From Crossiella cryophila (GTDB lineage: Bacteria; Actinomycetota; Actinomycetes; Mycobacteriales; Pseudonocardiaceae), in the NCBI RefSeq assembly GCF_014204915.1, contig NZ_JACHMH010000001.1, positions 4,055,501 through 4,119,500 of the forward strand: a stretch of 64,000 bases of DNA. Reading direction: 5' to 3'. Below are positions 54,524 through 61,691 of this stretch, one piece after another. The notes beneath the pieces were generated by a model. It searched no databases. It was not told the DNA's origin and worked only from the letters and a program-made list of their open reading frames with translations. The position numbers were made by a program, and so were the translations under genes. The number at the start of each line of letters is the position of its first letter. Positions within the stretch are counted from its first letter, which is position 1.

Positions 54524-55630
54524 TCACCAGTACATCAGTCCGACCCCGCCGAAGCTCCACGAGTAGTACAGCCGCAGTCGCACCAGGTAGCGCCTGCCCT
54601 GCACCAGCCTGGCCTCGATCAGCGCGTTCAGGTCGGTGCCGCTGTCGTCATCGCCTGCCAGGTAGACCGGCTGGCCGTCGATCTCCTCGAAGAGCACCAG
54701 CACCGCGTCGCAGCCGCCGAAGGTGCCGATCTGGTACTTGCCGGTGGCGGCCGGGGTGATGCTGAAATCGGCCTGCTGACCGGCCGCCAGCTCCAGCTGC
54801 ACCGTCTTGAGGTGCTCCAGCGCGGTCGGCGCGCCGGTCGGGGCCGGGTACCACTTGCGCACGAACTCCTTGTCCACCGGCGAGAGGACCCCCGGCGGAC
54901 GCAGGCCGCTCGCGTACCTGGCCGGCTGGCGGATCAGGCCGGGACCGAAGCCGTAGTGCATGATCGAGTCCGGGTCCCAGGACGAGCCGGTGACCTCGTC
55001 GTTGGCGAGTTTGCGCAGGATGTTGTGGAAGATGGTCTGCCGGTCCCAGAAGTTCGGCGGGCCGGACAGCGAGGCGTAGACCTTGGCCTCGTCCCACTCG
55101 ATGCCGGCGAACGGGTTCTGGTGCTCGTGCGGCATGCCCAGGGTGTGGCCGATCTCGTGCAGGGCCGTGGTCATGCCGTAGGCGTCCTCGGTCAGGTCCC
55201 AGCCGAAGTTCATCGTCCGGTCGTTCACCCCGGCGTGCAGCACCACGTCCCGGCCCACATACGACCAGGACCCGTCACCGTCCATGAACCCGATCCGCAG
55301 CTCGGACTGGGCCCGGTCCGGCACCTCCTCGAACCGCAGCCCGATGCCCAGCTCCTGCCAGGACCGGAACGCCCGCCGCACCACCTCCCGCTGCGGCTCG
55401 GCGCCGACCCAGGAGACGAACCGGGTGCTGCCGTCGGAGAAGCGCACCTGCTCGCCGTCGGTGTCCCGGTCGAAGAAGTAGTAGTGCAACACCGTGCCGT
55501 TGGCCCATTTGGAGCGGGTCCGGAGTATCGCCCGCGCCCGCTCCAGGTTCAGCCCCTCGGGCACCGCGGGGGCGGACTGGGTGCGCAGGGCGCAGTAGCG
55601 GAAATCGGCGGATTGGTCCTGTTCGGGCAT
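54524..55630 (-). CDS. Astacin-like M12A zinc metalloprotease without export signal
   Basis: A 368-residue protein. The zinc site is HEIGHTLGMPHEH with ligands His158, His162 and His168 and base Glu159, the astacin consensus; the Met-turn is SIMHYGF. The N-terminal ~60 residues contain VLHYYFFDRDTDGEQVRFSDGS, a beta-rich lead-in. A C-terminal PPC-like beta-sandwich (~270-368) carries FSITPAATGKYQIGTFGGCDAVLVLFEE. No signal peptide or Tat motif is visible, which is unusual for this family. ATG 55630 has GGAGG upstream. Divergent from a TetR gene across 135 bp. Confidence 0.85.
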   Translation of the reverse strand: MPEQDQSADFRYCALRTQSAPAVPEGLNLERARAILRTRSKWANGTVLHYYFFDRDTDGEQVRFSDGSTRFVSWVGAEPQREVVRRAFRSWQELGIGLRFEEVPDRAQSELRIGFMDGDGSWSYVGRDVVLHAGVNDRTMNFGWDLTEDAYGMTTALHEIGHTLGMPHEHQNPFAGIEWDEAKVYASLSGPPNFWDRQTIFHNILRKLANDEVTGSSWDPDSIMHYGFGPGLIRQPARYASGLRPPGVLSPVDKEFVRKWYPAPTGAPTALEHLKTVQLELAAGQQADFSITPAATGKYQIGTFGGCDAVLVLFEEIDGQPVYLAGDDDSGTDLNALIEARLVQGRRYLVRLRLYYSWSFGGVGLMYW

Positions 55631-55765
55631 GTCAGCGCCCTCCTCGCAATGACGGCCGAACCTCCATGGTCAGCGCGCGCACTCCGATCCGGTGCCCGCC
55701 ATCGGAGTGAGCGGGGCGAGCTTGGTCGGTACAGTGACCCGGCAGCGGCGCACTGGAGGAGGGTC

Positions 55766-56398
55766 ATGGGCGCGGGACCGGTGGCACGACGGGACTACGC
55801 GGGTCGCTCGGCCGCGGACCGCCGGGCACAACGCCGGGACCGGATGCTCGCCGCAGGCCTGGAACTCTTCGGCACCGAGGGCTACGCCGCCGCCAGCATC
55901 GAACGCCTCTGCGCCCAGGCCGCGGTCTCCACCCGCAACTTCTACGAGGAGTTCGGCAGCCGGGAAGCCCTGCTGATGGCCTTGCACGACCGGGTCAACA
56001 CCGCCGCCATCGAGGCCGTACGCACCGCCTTCGCCGCCCTGCCCGAGGCGGGCCTGGTGGAACGCACCCAGCTCGCCGTACACACCTACCTCAACGCCAC
56101 CGCACACGACCCCCGCCTGGCCAGGGTCGCCTACGTGGAGGTGGTCGGGGTCAGCCCCGAGGTCGAGCGCTACCGAGCGGGCTGGCGAGAACGCTGGATC
56201 GACCTCCTGGAGGCCGAGGCCCAGCGCGCGGTGGACCGAGGCGAGGCCCCACGCCGGGACTTCCGGCTCACCGCGATCGCCCTGATGGGCGCGGTGAACG
56301 AACTCGTACACCACTGGTCAGTACTCGGCGGCAGCACCCCAATCGAAGACATCACCAGGGAAATAGCCCGCATAGCCACCTCCCAAATCCAACACTGA
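55766..56398 (+). CDS. TetR-family transcriptional regulator
   Basis: A 210-residue TetR regulator. The HTH is MLAAGLELFGTEGYAAASIERLCAQAAVSTRNFYEEFGSREALLMALHD. The ligand domain is all-helical (~75-205). Target unknown; the divergent protease is the nearest candidate. ATG 55766 follows GGAGGAGG. The last 25 codons are C/A-rich, just before repeat array F. Confidence 0.9.
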   Translation: MGAGPVARRDYAGRSAADRRAQRRDRMLAAGLELFGTEGYAAASIERLCAQAAVSTRNFYEEFGSREALLMALHDRVNTAAIEAVRTAFAALPEAGLVERTQLAVHTYLNATAHDPRLARVAYVEVVGVSPEVERYRAGWRERWIDLLEAEAQRAVDRGEAPRRDFRLTAIALMGAVNELVHHWSVLGGSTPIEDITREIARIATSQIQH

Positions 56399-56415
56399 CC
56401 CACCCCAATCTCCCG

Positions 56416-56486
56416 CGTGTTGGCCGTTCTTGTACGGAGTGTTGGCCGTTATGGGACGGTGTGTTGGCCGTTCTTGTACGCCTTGG
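56416..56486 (+). repeat. 22-bp repeat array F
   Basis: Three head-to-tail forward units with an exact 22-bp period: cores TTCTTGTAC, TTATGGGAC, TTCTTGTAC. This is the cleanest example of the unit. It starts 18 bp after the TetR stop and is followed by a CGGGCGAAGCCCGG mini-hairpin at 56496. Confidence 0.85.
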
Positions 56487-56525
56487 GCAACTACGACCGG
56501 GCGAAGCCCGGAGAACAGGCGGCCG

Positions 56526-56812
56526 GGGTGGCTTTTCAAACCCCACCTGAGCGGTTCCCCCATCCCCGTCAGCCTGGAGAGGACACACCACATCCCGGGT
56601 GCGCAGACCGCAACCTGCCGCCGCCCTAGCCTGCCAACCGCAACGGTCTGCGTGCCCGGGATGTGGTTTGGTATCGGAAGGCTGACGGGGATGGGGGAAC
56701 CGTACGAGCACTGCTCTTTGCCCTTGTTCTTGTCTTTGACTTTCCCCCCCATCCTTTGATTTCTGCCCGTCCGGCGAGGACGATCTTGATCTTGACTGTC
56801 GTTCGGGTACCT
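56526..56812 (+). repeat. Long-hairpin element copy 3 (candidate structured RNA)
   Basis: Read on the plus strand. The perfect 18-bp outer stem pairs 56558-56575 with 56679-56696; 11-nt internal loops (GGAGAGGACAC and TTGGTATCGGA); a 24-bp inner stem pairs 56587-56610 with 56644-56667. Its two non-Watson-Crick pairs, at 56600 and 56601, are U.G and G.U on this strand. The inner stem sequence (GGGTGCGCAGACCG) differs from copies 1 and 2. Loop core TGCCGCCGCC. The 3' flank TTTGATTTCTGCCCGTCCGG is conserved. It meets copy 4 tail to tail. Confidence 0.75.
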
Positions 56813-56817
56813 CAGCA

Positions 56818-57135
56818 ACAGAGGCCAACAACGCAAAGATCAAGAGCGAAAAAGATGGCCTCGCCGGCCGGGCAGACCACCGGAGGGGGGAGGGCAGATC
56901 AAGAACCGGCATGAGCAGGTTGCGGGGCGGGGTTTGTGCTGCCGGGGCCTGAACCAGCGTGGCTCCGAGGGCTCGCGTGTTCTCCGCACGGCCTTCCGCA
57001 AGCCAACCACACCTCACCGAGCGGCCCCCGTTGCGGATTCGTGGGCAGGCGGCGGCAGGTTGCAGGGGCCACTCGGCGAGGCGCGGTCAGCAAGCTCCAG
57101 GCCGTACGGAGAACACGCGAGACCCCTCGTCGTGG
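56818..57135 (-). repeat. Long-hairpin element copy 4, divergent (candidate structured RNA)
   Basis: Read on the minus strand. The outer stem pairs 56972-56993 with 57100-57121 (22 bp, one G.U), an 8x8 internal loop follows (TGGAGCTT and TTGCGGAA), then a 27-bp inner stem pairs 57002-57028 with 57065-57091 with six G.U pairs. The stem sequences are unrelated to copies 1-3, but the internal-loop bases (CCTGGAG on one side, CGGAAGGC on the other), the loop (CAACCTGCCGCCGCC) and the 3' flank (CTCCCCCCTCC..TCTGCCCG) are shared. Confidence 0.7.
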
Positions 57136-57175
57136 GGTTTCACCCCCCAACCCCAACCCCCCGGCCTGCGGCCGT

Positions 57176-57285
57176 ACAACAACGGCCAACGACCCGTCCC
57201 ACAACGGCCAACACGGCGTACAAGAACGGCCAACACTCCGTACGACAACGGCCAACACGCTGTCCCATAACGGCAAACACTCGGA
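57176..57285 (-). repeat. 22-bp repeat array G
   Basis: Five head-to-tail units, all in minus orientation (plus-strand cores CGTCCCACAAC, CGTACAAGAAC, CGTACGACAAC, TGTCCCATAAC). It precedes copy 4 of the hairpin element in transcript sense. Confidence 0.85.
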
Positions 57286-57375
57286 TGGCGGTATGGTCTG
57301 CACTTCCGGATGAAATGCGGTGAATTTTGCCGGATAGGGGCAGATGTCGATCATTCATGATGGATGCTCGTGCGC

Positions 57376-57480
57376 ATGAAGCTCTGTCCTGATTGCTTCG
57401 GTTCCGGCACCGTCCCCGACAAGGACTACACGGCCTGCGGGAGGTGCGGTGGCGTTGGAGACGTCCCGGGTCAGCACTGA
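57376..57480 (+). CDS. Tiny zinc-finger-like ORF 1 (34 aa)
   Basis: A 34-residue ORF with two CxxC pairs: MKLCPDCFGSG near the start and ACGRCGGVGD at residues 20-29. CPDCxGSG and CGRCGGxG are the halves of a DnaJ-type zinc knuckle, so four cysteines could bind one zinc. ATG 57376 has no strong ribosome site. The next small ORF, in another frame, overlaps its 3' 32 bases. Real expression is likely but not certain. Confidence 0.55.
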   Translation: MKLCPDCFGSGTVPDKDYTACGRCGGVGDVPGQH

Positions 57481-57670
57481 GTCCCCGTGCACCCTGTGCC
57501 GTGGCACCGGGTACTTCGAGTGGACCCAGCCCGCGCCCGGACCCGGCGGCATGGTGTTGCGGCAGTTGCGGCATCCGTGCGTGCACGGCTGTTCGGGCTG
57601 GTGGCGGCAGCCCGCGGCCGAACGCGGCCGGGTGGTCGAGGGTGTGACCACCGCGGTGCTGCCGCCCTAG
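57449..57670 (+). CDS. Small zinc-finger-like protein (73 aa)
   Basis: A 73-residue ORF with CTLCRGTGYFEW and, later, HPCVHGCSGWW: again four cysteines in a CxxCxGxG-like layout, resembling half of a DnaJ zinc domain. GTG 57449 is preceded by GGGAGG. It overlaps the 34-aa ORF upstream and ends two bases from the convergent acyl-CoA synthetase gene. Function unknown; the two may bind the same partner. Confidence 0.6.
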   Translation: MALETSRVSTESPCTLCRGTGYFEWTQPAPGPGGMVLRQLRHPCVHGCSGWWRQPAAERGRVVEGVTTAVLPP

Positions 57671-57671
57671 C

Positions 57672-59297
57672 TCAGCTTTCCGGGTAGAGCGCGTCCAACT
57701 CGGCCGCGTAGCGGGTCGCCACCACCGCCCGCCGCAGCTTCAGCGTCGGCGTCAGCTCCCCGGTCTCCACGCTGAAATCCCGCGCCAGCAAGGCGAATCG
57801 GCGGATCCGCTCCGGTGGCGCGTACGCCTCGTTGGCCGCGGTCACCACCTCCTCGATCAGCGCGCGCACCCGCGGATGCGCCGCCAGCTCGGCGGGCTCG
57901 GCGCTGATTCCCAGCTCCCTGGCCAGGTTCGGCAGTTCCTCCGGGTCCAGGGTGATCAGCGCTACCGGGTAGGGGCGGCGGTCGCCGTGCATGACCGCCT
58001 GGGAGATCCAGCGGCAGCCGCGCAGGTCGTTCTCCAGGTTGGCGGGGGTGAGGTTCTTGCCGCCTGCGGTGATGATGATGTCCTTCTTGCGCCCGGTGAT
58101 CCGCAGGAACCCGTCCTCGTCCAGGGCGCCCAGATCACCGGTGTGCAGCCAGCCCTCGCGCACGGTGTCCGCGGTGGCGGCCGGGTTGTTGTGGTAGCCG
58201 GGGAAGACGTTCTCGCCCCGGGCCAGCACCTCGCCGTCCTCGGCGATGCGCACCTCGATGCCGGGGAAGGGTTTGCCCACGGTGCCGAACTTCCACGCCT
58301 CCGGGTGGTTGCCGCTGATCAACGCGGTGGACTCGGTCATCCCGTACGCCTCGTACACCGGGATCCCGCAGCCGGCGAAGAACTCCAGCACCGCGGGCGC
58401 GATCGGCGCGGCCCCGGTCAGCGCCTCCCGCAACCGGCCGCCGAACGCGGCGCGCACCATCTCCGGGACCTGCTCCGGCGGCAACCCGAGGGCCTGCACG
58501 GTGTTGTGCACCTTCTCGAACAGCCGGGGCACCGAGGGCAGAATCGTCGGGCGCAACGCGGCCAGGTCGGGCAGCAACTGCCGGATGTCACCGCGGTAGA
58601 AGCCCAGCGTGGCGCCGTGGGACAGGGTCAGGAACTGCACGATGCGGGCGAACATGTGCGCCTGCGGCAGGTACAGGAACATCACGTCGCCGGGGGCGAT
58701 CCGCACCAGCGGGCCGATCGCGTTGAGCGCGGCGTGCCAGTTCCGTTCGGTCAGCAGGCAGCCCTTGGGCGGGCCGGTGGTGCCGGAGGTGTAGATGATC
58801 GTGTTGAGGTCCGGGGCGGGCGGAGCCGCGCGCACCCCACGAGCACGCAGTTCCGCCAGCGAGACCGCCCCCGCCACCTCGGTGAAGCTCACGATGTGCC
58901 GCAACTCCGGGAGTTCCGGCCGCAGCCCGGCCACCCGGTCCACCTGCGCGGCGTTGCCGCAGAAGACCAGTTTCGCGCCGGAATCACCCAGCACCCAGGC
59001 GCACTCCGGTGCGGAGTTGGTGGGGTAGACCGGCACCACCACCGCGCCGACCGCGGCGATGGCCAGGTCGGTCACCGTCCACTCCGGACCGGTCTCGGCC
59101 AGCAGCGCGACCCGGTCGCCCGGCCCGATGCCGATGCCGGTGAGGCCGTCGGCGGTGGCGCGGACCGCTCCCGCGAGTTCGGCGTAGGACAGGTCGCGCC
59201 AGTCGCCGTCCCGGTGGAACCGCAGTGCGGGCGCGTCGCCGTAGACCCCGCCCGCCCAGGCGGCCAGGTCGGCGATCGCGGGATAGGTCCGCGTCAC
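57672..59297 (-). CDS. Long-chain acyl-CoA synthetase (FadD15-type)
   Basis: A 541-residue AMP-forming ligase: P-loop IIYTSGTTGPPKGCLL, YEAYGMTESTALISGN, GWLHTGDLGALDEDGFLRITGRKKDIIITAGGKNLTPANLE and the C-terminal ELTPTLKLRR with the catalytic lysine. The NLTPANLE form is typical of the long-chain synthetases related to FadD15 rather than the steroid ligases. It makes fatty acyl-CoA. GTG 59297 follows GGGGAAGG. The LIP lipase gene 17 bp upstream is in the same direction, so fatty acids released by the lipase may feed it. Confidence 0.88.
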   Translation of the reverse strand: MTRTYPAIADLAAWAGGVYGDAPALRFHRDGDWRDLSYAELAGAVRATADGLTGIGIGPGDRVALLAETGPEWTVTDLAIAAVGAVVVPVYPTNSAPECAWVLGDSGAKLVFCGNAAQVDRVAGLRPELPELRHIVSFTEVAGAVSLAELRARGVRAAPPAPDLNTIIYTSGTTGPPKGCLLTERNWHAALNAIGPLVRIAPGDVMFLYLPQAHMFARIVQFLTLSHGATLGFYRGDIRQLLPDLAALRPTILPSVPRLFEKVHNTVQALGLPPEQVPEMVRAAFGGRLREALTGAAPIAPAVLEFFAGCGIPVYEAYGMTESTALISGNHPEAWKFGTVGKPFPGIEVRIAEDGEVLARGENVFPGYHNNPAATADTVREGWLHTGDLGALDEDGFLRITGRKKDIIITAGGKNLTPANLENDLRGCRWISQAVMHGDRRPYPVALITLDPEELPNLARELGISAEPAELAAHPRVRALIEEVVTAANEAYAPPERIRRFALLARDFSVETGELTPTLKLRRAVVATRYAAELDALYPES

Positions 59298-59314
59298 GTC
59301 AGCCTTCCCCTCAC

Positions 59315-60535
59315 TCAGCAGTTGTTCGGCGCCGGACGGTTGCCGAACCGGTCAGCCAGCCAGTGCACGGCACCGGGCGCGCCGGTGATGGCCAGGCTGA
59401 TGTGCTCGCTCAGCAGGCTTTCCCGCATCTGCACCGGCACCCCGCGCGAGCACCAGCCGCGGACCAGCTGCCGGGCGTCGTTGATCGGCATGAACTCGTC
59501 GTTGACCGATTGGTAGACATAGGCCGGGACCCGAGGCGTGCCGGTGCCGAGCCGGTTGTGCGCCAGCACCTGCTGGAACTCCGGCAGCTGGATCGGGTCG
59601 GGCACGTCGGTGAACTCGCTGATCCGGTGGAAGGCGTACGGCGGCGTCCACTGCGCGTGGCACTGGTTGCGCACCTCGGCGAAGGCCTTGCGTCCCTTGG
59701 CGTTGAGCACCTTCTCCAGCCGCATCTCCGGATGCGCGGTGTCCAGCCCGATCGCGGCGGCCAGGAAGAAGCCGAAGAACGGGCCGCCGTCGATCTTGTA
59801 GCCGACGTTGCCGATGTCCCTGGGCACCCCACCCGCGGCCACCCCGCGCACGTTCAGCTCCGGCGCGTACCCCGGCTGCAGCTCGGCCGCCCAGGAGGAG
59901 GCCAGGCCACCCTCGGAGTACCCCCAGATGCCCACCGGACCCAACGGATCAAGCCCGGCCTCGGGAAGTCGTTGCGCGGCACGGACTCCGTCCAGCACGG
60001 CGTGCCCGGTGGGACGGCCCGCGGTGTAGGTGTGCGGGCCGGTGGTGGCCGAGCCCTCGTAGTCGCTGACCACGACCGCCCAGCCCTTGACCAGCGCCAG
60101 GGTCATCAGCGCCAGCTCGTACTCGATCCCGGCGCGGAACCAGAACGAGGGCGCGCAGTTCGAGGACAGGCCGTGGGTGCCGATGTTGTAGGCGACCAGC
60201 GGACGCGGGCCGTTGGTCCACGGCGTGTGCGGCACCAGCACGGTGGCGACCACCGCGTTGGCCGCGCCCTGGTTGTTCGTGGAGCGGTGCAGCACCTGCC
60301 AGGCCCGCACCGGGAACGGCAGCACCAATGCCTTGGCCACGATCGGCCGGGAACGCAGGATATCGCCCGCGGCCACCGGCGGGAGGGGAGCCGGGGGACG
60401 GTAGAAGGGGTCGGCCGAGGGCAGTGGCACCCCGGCGGTCTCGGCCTGAGCCGGTGCTGTGACCAGCGAGGACAGGGTCAGGACGGCGGTGAGCAGGCTG
60501 GTCAGTAGTACACGACGACGGGAACTACTCGACAT
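59315..60535 (-). CDS. Secreted LIP-family lipase
   Basis: A 406-residue alpha/beta hydrolase of the secretory lipase (LIP, PF03583) family. Signal peptide SSSSRRRVLLTSLLTAVLTLSSLVTAPAQA; nucleophile serine in GIWGYSEGGLASSWAAEL; the C-terminal EHISLAITGAPGAVHWLADRF supplies the histidine. It hydrolyses triacylglycerols or other esters outside the cell. ATG 60535. Coupled with the acyl-CoA synthetase downstream; a TetR gene and terminator lie upstream. Confidence 0.9.
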   Translation of the reverse strand: MSSSSRRRVLLTSLLTAVLTLSSLVTAPAQAETAGVPLPSADPFYRPPAPLPPVAAGDILRSRPIVAKALVLPFPVRAWQVLHRSTNNQGAANAVVATVLVPHTPWTNGPRPLVAYNIGTHGLSSNCAPSFWFRAGIEYELALMTLALVKGWAVVVSDYEGSATTGPHTYTAGRPTGHAVLDGVRAAQRLPEAGLDPLGPVGIWGYSEGGLASSWAAELQPGYAPELNVRGVAAGGVPRDIGNVGYKIDGGPFFGFFLAAAIGLDTAHPEMRLEKVLNAKGRKAFAEVRNQCHAQWTPPYAFHRISEFTDVPDPIQLPEFQQVLAHNRLGTGTPRVPAYVYQSVNDEFMPINDARQLVRGWCSRGVPVQMRESLLSEHISLAITGAPGAVHWLADRFGNRPAPNNC

Positions 60536-60612
60536 GTTCGCCCCTTTTCTCCGGGCGTCTGATAAGGGCTGTTGCCAGATGAACGGACCGTACCTACTCG
60601 CTCGTTAACTGA

Positions 60613-60650
60613 CAAGACCCCTTACCGGATTGCTCCGGCAAGGGGTCTTG
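60613..60650. terminator. Terminator hairpin after the TetR gene
   Basis: CAAGACCCCTTaCCGGA pairs with TCCGGcAAGGGGTCTTG around TTGC, with one A.C mismatch in a 17-bp stem. It separates the TetR gene at 60732 from the lipase gene, both on the minus strand. Confidence 0.75.
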
Positions 60651-60731
60651 GCGCGATTGTGAGACAGTCGTGTCCCAGGTGCGGGTCAGTCGGCAATGAA
60701 GTCCATTGTGGACTGTCGAGTGTGGACTGAC

Positions 60732-61328
60732 TCAGTCCTTGGCGAGCAGGCTGGTGAGCTGGCGGTGCAGCACCGCGCGCAGCCGCTCCGGCGGCATCAG
60801 GTCCGGGGCGGTCACCGCGTGCAGCACCATGCCGTCCATCAGCACGTGCAGCCGGTCCGCCTCCAGCTTGAGGTCCAGGCCCTCGGCCAGCATGTCGTTG
60901 GCCGCCAGCTCGTCCAGCAGGCGGCGGCAGGTCCGGGACAGGTGCTCGTGTCCGCCGCGGTTGATCCGCCGCGCCTCGTCGTCGACCAGGGTCCGGGACA
61001 GGAAGGCCACCCACACCTCGGCCACCGCGCGCAGCTCGGACTCCATGGGCAGCATGCGTTCCAGGGCTTCCTGGGCGGCATCCCTGGGGTCCGGCGGCAG
61101 CGTGCTCCTGGTGGGCGCCCTGCGCAGCACCTCGGAGATCATCCGCATCGCGAAGGAGAGCAGTTCGGCCTGGGTGGTGAAGTAGTACTGCACCGAACTC
61201 GGCGACCAGCCTGCCTCGCGGGCCACGCTGCGCACCGACGCCCCGTCGATGCCCTGCTGCCGGATCACCTGCCAGAGCGCCCGGCCCAGCTCGCGGCGTC
61301 GCTGTTCGTGATCGACGACCTTGGGCAC
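60732..61328 (-). CDS. TetR-family transcriptional regulator
   Basis: A 198-residue TetR protein: HTH LWQVIRQQGIDGASVRSVAREAGWSPSSVQYYFTTQAELLSFAM and a helical ligand domain. The Q-YYFxxxxxLL form is like the BetI/PsrA-like group. GTG 61328. Candidate operators lie in the upstream 363 bp. Target unknown, though the downstream lipase is possible. Confidence 0.88.
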   Translation of the reverse strand: MPKVVDHEQRRRELGRALWQVIRQQGIDGASVRSVAREAGWSPSSVQYYFTTQAELLSFAMRMISEVLRRAPTRSTLPPDPRDAAQEALERMLPMESELRAVAEVWVAFLSRTLVDDEARRINRGGHEHLSRTCRRLLDELAANDMLAEGLDLKLEADRLHVLMDGMVLHAVTAPDLMPPERLRAVLHRQLTSLLAKD

Positions 61329-61691
61329 CGGACGACCCCTCCCTGTGACTACCGAACGAATACACCAGTGTCCGGTATCAGTGCGAGCGTACTGAATAAA
61401 CTGTATGAAATGACTCCGAACGGGCCAAGTCGGACCGGCCTTGTTCTGCCGGTTCGCCCCCGGAGGCGACCCTGCCGGTGGCCAGCCGCCGCGCCGCCGT
61501 TCGGTGGGTCGTGATCAAGAAGTTGTCGTGGCGAGTAGGGAGATCGGAGGTTAATGACTTACCGTGGCGCCAGGCAGTCGGCGTAAGGGGTTGTGCGGCA
61601 AGCGATAGGCACCGGATGGCCGCTTCAACCCCGCCGTTTGGCTACCTACCATGGTCCGACACGCGGCATGCTCGACCAAAGGGGGTCGGCG
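61329..61691. other. Intergenic region between TetR and GH43
   Basis: 363 bp without a credible gene. It holds an interrupted palindrome TACTGAATAAACTGTA at 61390-61405 (TACnGnnTAnnCnGTA) and, at 61360-61378, ATAC..GTAT ends 19 bp apart; either could bind the TetR protein. No terminator or repeat unit is seen. Confidence 0.35.
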
